A stretch of DNA of 64,000 nt from Erythrobacter tepidarius (lineage in GTDB: Bacteria; Pseudomonadota; Alphaproteobacteria; Sphingomonadales; Sphingomonadaceae). The stretch's first letter is position 1. Each line of letters begins with the position of its first letter. The DNA is taken from assembly GCF_002155695.1 (NCBI RefSeq), contig NZ_MUYJ01000015.1, positions 1 to 64,000 on the forward strand. Reading direction: 5' to 3'. Shown in pieces: positions 8,005 to 16,315 of the stretch. The notes below the pieces were generated by a model. The model did not search any database and was not told the DNA's origin. It saw only the letters and a program-made list of their open reading frames with translations. The translations under genes were made by a program, and so were the position numbers.

Positions 8005-9876
8005 CTAGTGCCCCGCCCGGACCGTCTGCAGGAAGTCGCGCACCTGTTCGCTGAGGTGCGAGGCCTGGGCTTCAAGCTCGTTGGCGCTGAGCAGCACCTG
8101 CGAGGCCGCCGCGCCCGTCGAGAGCGACAGCTGGCGCACGTCCTCGATATGCGTGCTCACCTTCTCGGTCGCGCGGGCGGCAAGGTCGATGCTCTGGGCC
8201 AGATCACGCCCCGCCACGGACTGCTGATCGACCGCGGTGGCGATCGAGACGGCGGTGCTCTCCAACTCGCGCACCTGTCCTGCGATCGCCCGCAGCGCCT
8301 TGACACTGGCGCCGGTGCTGGTCTGCATCGCGCGGATCTGTTCGGCGACCTTTTCGGTTGCGCGGCTGGTTTGCATCGCCAGTTCCTTGACCTCGCTTGC
8401 AACCACCGCGAAGCCGCGGCCCGCTTCGCCGCCGCGGGCCGCTTCGATGCTGGCGTTGAGCGCGAGCAGGTTGGTGCGCTGGGCGATCGTCTGAATCAGC
8501 TCGACGATCTGGCCCACTTCCTCGGCCGAGGCGGCAAGCGCGGTGATCGTCTCGTCCGCCTCTCCGGTCGCCGCGGCGGCGAGACGGGCGAGCTCGCTCG
8601 ACGAGGCCGCCTGACGGCTGATTTCGCTGATCGAGAGTGCGAATTCGTCGCTCGCGGCTGCCGCGGCGGTCGCCCCGGCATTGGCCTCTTCGATCGAAGC
8701 GGCAACGTCGCTGGTGCGGCGGCTGGCTTCTTCGGCGCTCTTGGCCATGCGCGTGGCGGTGGTGTGGAGCTGGCTCGATGCCGCGGCCACGCCGCCGACA
8801 ACTTCGCCGACCGTGCGTTCGAACTGGCGCGCAACCTCGTCGAGCAGCGCAGCCTTCTTGGCCTCGGCTTCAAGCCGTTCGCGCTCGCGTTCCTGCTGCA
8901 TCAGCAATTCCTGTTCGGCCCGCTCCGAGCGTTCGCGTGCGCGATCTTCCATCCACTTGTTGGCGCGCTTGAACAGTTCGAGCGCGCGAACCATCTGGCC
9001 CACTTCGTCCTCGCGCTCCGCACCGGCGATGGTGAAATTGCGATCGCCTTCGGACAATTGGTTCATGGCGCCGGCGATTTCGACGATCTTGCGCGAGAAA
9101 TCGTGCGACAAGTAGGCCATGCCCAGCAGCAGGACGCTCGCGGCGAAGGCGGCGAGCACGGCGAGGATCAGCACCATGTTGAAGAAATAGGCGATGCCGC
9201 TGGCTTCGCGGGCTTGCGCGTGCTGCGCGAGATCGGTGGCGAGCCGGCCCGCCTCGTTCACCAGCCTCTCGCCCGCTGCCGCGAGTGTGGCGGCTGCGGC
9301 GTTGGCATTGCCGCCGCTGCGCACGGTTTCGGCGGCGCGGTCGGCCTCGCTGCGGAAAGCGGCGAGCTGGGCGGCGAGGGTCGCCACGCGCGGCTCCATT
9401 CCGGGTACATGCGCGCCGAGCGCGGCATCGAGCGTGGCGATCTGCGCGGCCAGCGCCGCCTCGCTCGCGCGCTGGCTCTCACGCAGGCGCGCGGAACGGT
9501 CATAGAGCGCCCGCACGGCGTGATAGCGCAGCTCGCCCGAGGCGGTTTCGAGCGCGCCCGCGGCGACCACGGCTTCCTGCACCCGCGCCGTGGCGTTGTA
9601 GCGCTTCCACAGATCGGTCAGACCGAGCCCGAGCACCAGCGTCATCAGCGTGCCGACCGCGAAGAAGGTGCCGAAAATGGCGTTGATCTTGTTCGACAGG
9701 GAAAGATTGCGGAACCACGCGAGCCGTTCGAGCAGGCTGATGCGCGCAGGTTCGCGGCTCGTCTGGGCCGGGCCCGACGTGACGGCACCCTCGCTCTCGA
9801 AATCGGCTCTGAGGTCGCGGACGAAGTCAGGCACCGCGTGTTCCTCGCGCCGTTCCTGCAGTGTCATCATGTTCAT
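8005..9876 (-). CDS. Methyl-accepting chemotaxis protein (distal gene of the che operon)
   Basis: A 623-residue chemoreceptor. One membrane segment lies near residues 65-85 ([22 protein letters not shown]) and another near 230-255, enclosing an alpha-helical periplasmic sensor region rich in Ala/Arg/Glu. A HAMP-like linker ([21 protein letters not shown]) leads to a signalling domain with the highly conserved hairpin tip ([34 protein letters not shown]). The C-terminus lacks a CheR/CheB-tethering pentapeptide. The start at 9876 has GGGGGA upstream; an ORF start 28 codons earlier is unlikely. It is closely related to the next gene upstream, suggesting tandem duplication followed by sensor divergence. 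The ligand is unknown. Confidence 0.93.
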   Translation of the reverse strand: MNMMTLQERREEHAVPDFVRDLRADFESEGAVTSGPAQTSREPARISLLERLAWFRNLSLSNKINAIFGTFFAVGTLMTLVLGLGLTDLWKRYNATARVQEAVVAAGALETASGELRYHAVRALYDRSARLRESQRASEAALAAQIATLDAALGAHVPGMEPRVATLAAQLAAFRSEADRAAETVRSGGNANAAAATLAAAGERLVNEAGRLATDLAQHAQAREASGIAYFFNMVLILAVLAAFAASVLLLGMAYLSHDFSRKIVEIAGAMNQLSEGDRNFTIAGAEREDEVGQMVRALELFKRANKWMEDRARERSERAEQELLMQQERERERLEAEAKKAALLDEVARQFERTVGEVVGGVAAASSQLHTTATRMAKSAEEASRRTSDVAASIEEANAGATAAAAASDEFALSISEISRQAASSSELARLAAAATGEADETITALAASAEEVGQIVELIQTIAQRTNLLALNASIEAARGGEAGRGFAVVASEVKELAMQTSRATEKVAEQIRAMQTSTGASVKALRAIAGQVRELESTAVSIATAVDQQSVAGRDLAQSIDLAARATEKVSTHIEDVRQLSLSTGAAASQVLLSANELEAQASHLSEQVRDFLQTVRAGH

Positions 9877-9985
9877 GCCACAATCCCCCGGTGCGTGTTT
9901 GCAAGCTTTCGTAAAGGATAATCCTTGCCGAAAGCTTGATTGACGAAGGCGATCGGACACCGCTTTGCGCGAGCAGCAGGCCGCT

Positions 9986-11805
9986 CTAGCCCGCCCGCAC
10001 CCGCATCAGGAAAGCCTGCAACTGCTGGCGCAGGCTTGCGGCTTGGGTTTCGAGGCCGGTGGCGCTGGCGAGCACCTGGCCGGCCGCGGAACCGGTCGAG
10101 AGCGTCGCCTGACGCACCTGCGCGATATGGCCGGAGGCGCGTTGCGTGCCGCGTGCGGCAAGATCGATACTGCGCGCCAGATCCTGTCCGGCGATCGACT
10201 GCTGGTCGACCGCGCTGGCGATGGCAACCGCGGTGGTTTCGAGCTGCGCAATCTGTTCCGCGATCGTCCGCAGCGCCGACGCGCTGGCACCGGTGGTGGC
10301 CTGCATTGCGCGGACCTGTTCGGCGATCTTCTCGGTTGCGCGGCTGGTCTGGTTGGCGAGTTCCTTGACCTCGCTGGCGACCACCGCGAAGCCACGGCCC
10401 GCTTCGCCGCCGCGGGCGGCCTCGATGCTGGCGTTGAGCGCGAGGAGGTTGGTGCGCCTGGCAATCGAATTGATCAGCTCGACGATCTCGCCGACCTGCT
10501 GCGCCGAGGTGGTGAGCGCGCCGATGGTGCTGTCGGCCTGGCGGGCCGAACGCGTCGCCTCGCGTGCCAATTCGGCCGAGTCTGCGGCCTGCCGGCTGAT
10601 CTCGCCGATCGACATGGCAAATTCATCGCTCGCCGAAGCCGCGGCGGTGGCGCCAAGACCGGCTTCCTCCATCGCGCCCGCTGCCTCGCCGGTAAGGCGG
10701 CTGGTGTCCTCGGCGGTGGCGGTCATCAGCTGGGCGGTTGCCTGCAACTGGCTGGCAGCGGCGGCGACATTGGTGACGACATCGCCGACGGAGCGTTCCA
10801 GCCGGTCGGCAAGATCGCGCAGCATCCGCTCGCGTTCACGCTGCGCGTCCTGCTGTTGCTGCTGGAGCCGGGTCTGCGCGTCGCGTTCCGCGCGCGCGCG
10901 TTCGGCGCGTTCGCGGCTGAGGCGTTCGAGGCGCAGGCCGGCGCGGTGGAACACCTCGAGCGCGCGCGCCATCTCGCCGATCTCGTCCTGGCGGGTGATG
11001 CCGGTGATTTCGATCCGCTTCGCCCCGGCGGCCAGCTGGGTCATCTGTTCGGCCATCGACCTCAGCAGCCCGCCGACGGTATGGTTGACATAGCGCTGCG
11101 CCATCAGGGTGATCAGGATCAGCGCTGCCGCGATGCCGATCCATATGAGCAGCAGGGCAAGGATGAGGTCAGCTTGGGCATGCGCGCCGGCATCGGCGTC
11201 CTTGCCCAGCAGGTCGGCCAATTCGCGGCCTGCCGCGAACACCGCGCCGCCCGTCGCGGTCACCTCGCGCGCGCGGGCCTCGCGCAGTTGCGGATTCCCG
11301 GCATCGCGCTCGAACGCGGCGATCTGGCGGTGAAAATCGGCCACACCCTCGCGAATCACGGCAAGCCGATCATAGGCGGGGATGTTGTCTTCGCGCAGCG
11401 CGTCCGAAAGGCGGGCGATGACGCGTTCGGCGGCGGCGAGGTGATCGCGCGCCGCGCTGCCGCGCGCCCCTGGCCTGCCGGTCACCAGCATTTCGGCATG
11501 ACGCTGGCTTTCGCTGAGATGGGTGACCAGCCGCTCGGCTTCGAGCGCGTGATCAAGGATCAGGTTGATCCGTTGCGCGCGGCTGCCGAGTTCGATGAAT
11601 CCGCCGATCGCGAAAAGTCCGGCAGCGAGCGCGAAGCCCAGACCGAGCATGAAGAAGCAGGAGATCTTGCCGCTGATCGAGAGTCGCTCGAACCAGCGCC
11701 GCAGCCCCCCCCCATGCTGCCGGTCTGCGCCGCCCTCGTCGGGACAGCCTGAGTCCCGGCGCGTTCGGCCGCAAGGTCGAGGGAAATATCCTCCATCGCG
11801 CTCAC
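9986..11805 (-). CDS. Methyl-accepting chemotaxis protein, N-terminus frameshifted at a 9-G tract
   Basis: From 11650 downward the frame is a normal MCP: membrane helix ([20 protein letters not shown]), helical sensor, second helix near the [18 protein letters not shown] segment, HAMP-like region, and a signalling tip ([20 protein letters not shown]). The natural start is upstream at GTG 11805 (overlapping the GGDEF-EAL stop as GTGA) or ATG 11796, giving [17 protein letters not shown] and about 35 residues. That frame enters nine Gs at 11705-11713 and is then out of phase with [21 protein letters not shown], which clearly matches the other MCP's [18 protein letters not shown]. Seven or ten Gs would restore it. 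This may be phase variation, a real mutation or an assembly error. An internal ATG at 11650 would give a protein starting inside the first membrane helix. Confidence 0.85.
11705..11713 (-). repeat. Homopolymer tract (9 G on the coding strand) causing a frameshift in the MCP gene
   Basis: Nine consecutive C on the plus strand fall within the 5' coding part of the MCP gene. Codons before the tract (frame from 11805) and after it (frame through 11704, 11650) differ in phase; a tract of 7 or 10 would join them. Such tracts are classic slippage sites and also classic sequencing-error sites. Confidence 0.8.
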
Positions 11806-13319
11806 GCGGCTGCCTCTCCCGCGCGCTTGGCGTTCTGCTCAGCGATCAGGCGGTCGATCTCGGCGGCGGGCAGCGCGCGGTGATAGAGCCAGCCCTGGAT
11901 CTGGTCGCAGCCGGCCATGCGCACCAGCTCGGCCTGCGCCTCGGTTTCGACCCCTTCGGCGGTCACGCTCATGTTCAGCGCACGGGCGAGCGCGATGCTG
12001 GAGAGCATCATCGCGCGGCTGCCCTCATCGCCGCTCGCCAGTTCGATCAGGCTGCGGTCGAGCTTGAGCTTTTCGAAGCTGAAGCGCCGCAGGAAGCCGA
12101 TTGAAGCATAGCCGGTGCCGAAATCGTCGAGCGCGATACGCACGCCGAAGGCACGGATTACATCGAGCGTGCGTTCGGCCACCACCGGATCGAGCACCAG
12201 GCAGGTCTCGGTCACTTCCAGTTCGAGCCGGTGCGGGGGAAAGCCGGTTTCTTCCAGCACCTCGCCCAGCTTGATCGGAAACTCCGGATTGCGCAGCTGC
12301 GCGGCGGAGATGTTCACCGACAGGGTCATGTCGTCCCACCGCAGCGCATCGCACACCGCCTGACGCAGCACCCATTGACCGAGCGGGTTGATCAGCCCCG
12401 AATCCTCGGCCACCGGAATGAAGACGTTGGGGCCAAGCGGCATACGTTCGCCGCGCGGCCAGCGCAGCAGCGCCTCGACCGCGACGATCCGCCCGTCCTC
12501 GGCATCGACCAGCGGCTGGTAGGCGAGCGCAAATTCGCCTGCGGCAATGGCGGTGCGGATCTCGTCTTCGATCTCGCGCACGCGCTCGCGGCTTCGGTCG
12601 AAGGTTTCGTTGAACCAGGTGCAGCGCATCTTGCCACCGCGCTTGGACATGTACATCGCCACGTCGCTGCGGCGCAGCAACTCGGACGAGGGCACGCGGT
12701 GTTCAGCGGTGCTGCGAGCAAGGCCGATACTGGCTCCGACCGCGATTTGCCTGCCGGCCACCGTCACCGGCGTGGCCAGCCGCTCGAGCAGCGTGCGGCA
12801 CATGCCTTCAAGGATCGTCCCGGCGACCTTGCCGCCCAACACCGCTGCGAATTCGTCGCCGCCGAGCCGGTAGCAGCGCGCCTCGTTGCCGCAGGCCTCG
12901 ACCAGCATCTGCGCACAATGCTCGATCAGCTGGTCGCCAAGGGCGTGGCCGTAATGGTCGTTGACCTGCTTGAAGCTGTCGAGATCGATCAGCGCCAGCG
13001 CCACTTCCTCGCCGCTTTCCGCGAGGCGTTCGACATCCACGTGCAGCGCACAGCGATTGGGCAGCCGGGTGAGTGTATCCCTCAGACTGAGCGATTCCAG
13101 CTCGCGGAGATTGGCGACTGCGCTGCGGCCAAGCAGGATCAGGAGCGCCGAATAGACCAGGATCGTGGCGGTGAGCAGCGGCGCGGGGCTGACAATCGCC
13201 AGACGATGATTGAGGCTCACCGCCAGCACCGCAACCCCGGTGATTACGCAGGCGAGCGCCAAGGGCACCAGCACGAGGCCCACAGGCGTGAGACGCAGCG
13301 GTTTGGCGGTGTGCGACAA
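11802..13319 (-). CDS. Membrane-bound GGDEF-EAL cyclic-di-GMP turnover protein
   Basis: A 505-residue protein with two N-terminal membrane helices (about residues 12-36 and 47-64), a GGDEF domain (about 75-240) with an intact GGDEF at 153-157, and an EAL domain (about 250-495) with EALLRW at 282-287, DDFGTGYAS and AEGVET. The metal-binding EAL motifs are kept, so phosphodiesterase activity is likely; the cyclase motif is also intact, so it could be bifunctional. No clear RxxD inhibitory site precedes GGDEF. It lies inside the chemotaxis operon and its stop overlaps the start of the next MCP gene, so it is probably co-expressed and links c-di-GMP to motility. Confidence 0.93.
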   Translation of the reverse strand: MSHTAKPLRLTPVGLVLVPLALACVITGVAVLAVSLNHRLAIVSPAPLLTATILVYSALLILLGRSAVANLRELESLSLRDTLTRLPNRCALHVDVERLAESGEEVALALIDLDSFKQVNDHYGHALGDQLIEHCAQMLVEACGNEARCYRLGGDEFAAVLGGKVAGTILEGMCRTLLERLATPVTVAGRQIAVGASIGLARSTAEHRVPSSELLRRSDVAMYMSKRGGKMRCTWFNETFDRSRERVREIEDEIRTAIAAGEFALAYQPLVDAEDGRIVAVEALLRWPRGERMPLGPNVFIPVAEDSGLINPLGQWVLRQAVCDALRWDDMTLSVNISAAQLRNPEFPIKLGEVLEETGFPPHRLELEVTETCLVLDPVVAERTLDVIRAFGVRIALDDFGTGYASIGFLRRFSFEKLKLDRSLIELASGDEGSRAMMLSSIALARALNMSVTAEGVETEAQAELVRMAGCDQIQGWLYHRALPAAEIDRLIAEQNAKRAGEAAA

Positions 13320-13458
13320 GCTCTGTTTTCCCTTTTCGGCCCACAGCCGGTGCCACGGGCGAGGCTTGCTGCGGATCGTAAAGGGCGGCGGCTAATGAAG
13401 GGTAAAGCCAGACACCGATCGCTTCCCATTGCGGCCCCTTCGCCGCGCAGGAAAGGGG

Positions 13459-14322
13459 TTAACCGACCAGCAGCTGGCGCGCTTCGCTGTCCGCCGCGAT
13501 CGGCTCGAAGAAGCTTGCGCGCCGCGGCGAGGGGCTGAAGTGGTGGGTCTGGCCGACCACGGTCTCGCCCGCGCCGAGCATCAGGAAGCCGTCAGGCGCA
13601 ACCGCGCTGGCAAGCCGATCGAAGGCGGCTGCGCGGGTGGCGCGATCGAAATAGAGCAGCACGTTGCGGCACAGCACCAGATCGAAGGGCTCGCGCCCGG
13701 GCGGCGGGCCGAGCACGTTGTGCTGGCGGAATTGCGCCATCCGGCGGATGTCCTCGCGTATCAGCCAACCGCTTGATATTTCCTCGAAATGGCGCAGCAT
13801 CTGGGTGACCCCGAGCCCGCGCTGCACCTCGAATTGGCTGTATAGGCCGCTGCGCGCTGCATTGATCGCGCGCTGCGACACGTCGGTGCCGATCAGCTCG
13901 ATGCGCCAGCCCGCCCAGCGTTCCTTCTGGTCGGCAAACACCATCGCCAGCGAATAGACTTCCTGTCCGGTCGAGCAGCCCGCCAACCAGATCGACAGCC
14001 GCTTGGTGCCCGCGCGGCGGCGCGCGAGTTCGGGCAGGATATCCTGGGGAAGCTGATCGAAGGTCGGCTTGTCGCGGAAGAAATAGGTTTCGTTGTTGAG
14101 CAGCGCCTCGACCACCTCCTGCGACAGGTCGCGGCCGTCCGAGCCGGCGCGCGGCGAGGCCAGCAGGCAAACCAGCTGGTCGATATTGCTGATGCCGTGT
14201 TCGCGGAAGATCCCCGCCAGCGCCGAATTGACACGCCAGCGGCGGCTTTCGGTGAGGTGCTGGCCGGTGCGCGCGGCAAGCAGATCGGCGATGATCTGGT
14301 GCGAGGCTTCGCTGGTTTCCAC
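13459..14322 (-). CDS. cheR: Chemotaxis protein methyltransferase CheR
   Basis: A 287-residue CheR that methylates glutamates of chemoreceptors using S-adenosylmethionine. The N-terminal helical domain (1-75) is followed by the SAM-binding domain: ETYFFRDKPTFD, WLAGCSTGQEVYSLAM (motif I), IELIGTDVSQRAI, and DLVLCRNVLLYFD. It starts 10 bp after the cheB stop and belongs to the same operon. A gap of about 140 bp follows before the GGDEF-EAL gene, the largest in the cluster. Confidence 0.95.
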   Translation of the reverse strand: METSEASHQIIADLLAARTGQHLTESRRWRVNSALAGIFREHGISNIDQLVCLLASPRAGSDGRDLSQEVVEALLNNETYFFRDKPTFDQLPQDILPELARRRAGTKRLSIWLAGCSTGQEVYSLAMVFADQKERWAGWRIELIGTDVSQRAINAARSGLYSQFEVQRGLGVTQMLRHFEEISSGWLIREDIRRMAQFRQHNVLGPPPGREPFDLVLCRNVLLYFDRATRAAAFDRLASAVAPDGFLMLGAGETVVGQTHHFSPSPRRASFFEPIAADSEARQLLVG

Positions 14323-14332
14323 GCCGCGCGCC

Positions 14333-15445
14333 TCAGCCTTGCCGCATGAGCGGGATGCTGGGCTGCGCCATGATGGCTTCGCCCAGCGTCATGGGATCGG
14401 CGATGAGGCTGGCAAGACCAGCCCTGGCGACGGCGCCGGGCATGCCCCATACCGCGCTGCTGGCCGCGTCCTGCGCGTAGATCGTGCCGCCTGCGCTGAC
14501 CAGTTCCTGCGCGCCGATCACACCGTCGCGGCCCATACCCGACAGGATCACCCCGAGCGCGCGGCCCTCGCAGGCGACTGCGAGGCTGGAGAGCATCGGA
14601 TCGATCGAGGGCAGGCAGCCGCTGGGAGCCGGATCGCGGCAGATCTGCGCGATCAGTCGCTCGCCGCTGCGGCGCACCAGAAGGTGGCCGTCTCCGGGCG
14701 CGATCATGACACGGCCCGGGCGGATTCCCATGCCGTGGGCGGCGATATCTGCGGGCCGACGGCAGGAGGTCTCGATCTGCCGCGCAAACACCGGGATGAA
14801 GGAGGAGGGCAGGTGCTGGGTGATCAGGATCGGCAGGTCGAAGCCAGGCTCCATCGCTCGCAGCATCAGCCCGAGCGCATGGATCCCGCCGGTCGAGGCG
14901 CCGATCGCGATCACCTCGGTGCAGCGCGGGCGCAGGCTGGCCCTGGCGCGCACGAAGGCGCGTTCGGGCGGCGGCGCGACCAGCGGTGCAGAATCGAGGA
15001 AGCGGCTGCCGAGCGCGCGAATCTTGCCCAGCAACTGGGCGCGGTAGTCCTCGGTAAAGCCGCCCGGAAGCGGTTTGAGCAGGGTGTCGGCGGCCCCCAT
15101 CTGCAGCGCGGCAAGCGTGTGTTCGGCACCGTCGGTGGTCAGCGAGGATACGACCAGCACCTGCGGGTGGGCGGGGGTCGCGAGAATCGCGGGCAGGGCA
15201 TCAAGCCCGCCCATGCCGGGCATTTCGAGATCGAGCAGCACCACATCGGCCGGCTCTGCGGCGAGCTGGGCGATCGCGCGTTCCGCGCTGCTGGCGGTTC
15301 CGGCGATCACCAGTGCCGGATCGCTTTCGACCATGCGCCGGAAGATCGTGCGCACGGTGAGCGAATCATCGACGATCATCACCCGGATCGCATGCTTGCC
15401 GATGCGTCCGGAGGTCACAGCATGAGGGCGCCGGTCGCAGTTCAC
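14333..15445 (-). CDS. cheB: Chemotaxis response regulator protein-glutamate methylesterase CheB
   Basis: A 370-residue CheB. The receiver domain occupies residues about 20-140, with acidic DD at 26-27 and phospho-acceptor D72 in LLDLEMPGM. After a linker comes the methylesterase domain, with catalytic S184 (GASTGG), H211 (ITQHLP) and D307 (GMGRDG). Phosphorylation by CheA should relieve inhibition and demethylate or deamidate the receptors. The ATG overlaps the cheY stop (ATGA), pointing to translational coupling. Confidence 0.95.
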   Translation of the reverse strand: MNCDRRPHAVTSGRIGKHAIRVMIVDDSLTVRTIFRRMVESDPALVIAGTASSAERAIAQLAAEPADVVLLDLEMPGMGGLDALPAILATPAHPQVLVVSSLTTDGAEHTLAALQMGAADTLLKPLPGGFTEDYRAQLLGKIRALGSRFLDSAPLVAPPPERAFVRARASLRPRCTEVIAIGASTGGIHALGLMLRAMEPGFDLPILITQHLPSSFIPVFARQIETSCRRPADIAAHGMGIRPGRVMIAPGDGHLLVRRSGERLIAQICRDPAPSGCLPSIDPMLSSLAVACEGRALGVILSGMGRDGVIGAQELVSAGGTIYAQDAASSAVWGMPGAVARAGLASLIADPMTLGEAIMAQPSIPLMRQG

Positions 15446-15807
15446 GCCAAGCCGACGAGCTGGAGCTTGATCTGGAGGGTTTCGTGATCGAACGGCTTCA
15501 TCACATATTCGTCCGCTCCTGCCTCGATTGCCTGACGGATATGCGCGACATCGTTCTCGGTGGTGCAGAACACCACCTTGGGCTTGTCGCCGTCGGGGCG
15601 CTGGCGCAGGTGCATGAGGAACTCGATTCCCGTCATCACCGGCATGTTCCAGTCGAGCAGCACCACATCGGGCATCGCCGCTGCGCAGGCGTCGAGCGCT
15701 TCCTTGCCGTTCTCCGCCTCGTGGACCGCAAAGCCGAGCGTTTCGAGGATATGCCGTGAAACCTTGCGGATCACCCGCGAATCATCGACGATCAGGCACG
15801 TTTTCAT
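15442..15807 (-). CDS. cheY: Chemotaxis response regulator CheY
   Basis: A single-domain receiver of 121 residues. The acidic pair D8-D9 (IVDDS), phospho-acceptor D52 (LLDWNMP), a conserved T in FCTTEN and K in YVMKPF are all present. Within a che operon it most likely carries the signal from CheA to the flagellar motor. I take the ATG at 15807 (MKTCLIVDDS) rather than one eight codons upstream, since the receiver fold starts there. Four bases overlap cheB. Confidence 0.94.
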   Translation of the reverse strand: MKTCLIVDDSRVIRKVSRHILETLGFAVHEAENGKEALDACAAAMPDVVLLDWNMPVMTGIEFLMHLRQRPDGDKPKVVFCTTENDVAHIRQAIEAGADEYVMKPFDHETLQIKLQLVGLA

Positions 15808-15862
15808 GGCATTTCCCGCGTTGGACCGCACACGAGCCTAGAACCATCTGGTAAGCATAGGA

Positions 15863-16315
15863 TTAAGCCGCCGCCTCGCTTTCGGCGCGTGCCGCCTCGG
15901 GCCCGGCGATCAGTGCGGCGAGATCGATCAGCAGGGCGGGGCCGGCCATGGTCTCGATCATGCCCCGCGCCACGCGCGACCATTCAGGGCCGAAGCCGCC
16001 CGGCACCTGCCCGGCGGCGCCGGTGGCGGTGGTGATGTCTTCGATCGCATCGACCAGCAGCGCATAGGAATGGCCCCCGCTGGCGACCACGGCGGCGCGC
16101 CCATCGGTGGGCGCATCCTGCGCGCCAAAGCCGAGCGCGCGGCGGCAGTCGATCACGGTCAGGGTCTGGCTGCGCAGCGCGGTGATGCCCGCGATAAAGT
16201 CGGGCGCGCGCGGCACCGGAGTGATGGCGCCGATCTCGATCACCGATTTGACATCATGCGCCGTGAGCGCGCAGCGCCGCCCGGCGATCTGGATGATCAC
16301 CAGCAGCTCGCTCAT
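15863..16315 (-). CDS. cheW: Chemotaxis coupling protein CheW
   Basis: A 150-residue CheW-like protein that links CheA to receptors. It shows the typical order VIIQIAGRRCALTAHDVKSV, PVPRAPDFIAGI, RSQTLTVIDCRRALG and YALLVDAIEDI. The C-terminus is a short Ala/Glu-rich tail. Its ATG overlaps the cheA stop by four bases (ATGA). It is somewhat divergent from enteric CheW but has no competing interpretation. Confidence 0.92.
   Translation of the reverse strand: MSELLVIIQIAGRRCALTAHDVKSVIEIGAITPVPRAPDFIAGITALRSQTLTVIDCRRALGFGAQDAPTDGRAAVVASGGHSYALLVDAIEDITTATGAAGQVPGGFGPEWSRVARGMIETMAGPALLIDLAALIAGPEAARAESEAAA

Noticed and set aside
7978..11752. Two long plus-strand frames (647 and 595 codons) opposite the MCP genes
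   Set aside because: Their low-complexity Gly/Arg/Ala content mirrors the coiled-coil coding of the MCPs on the other strand.
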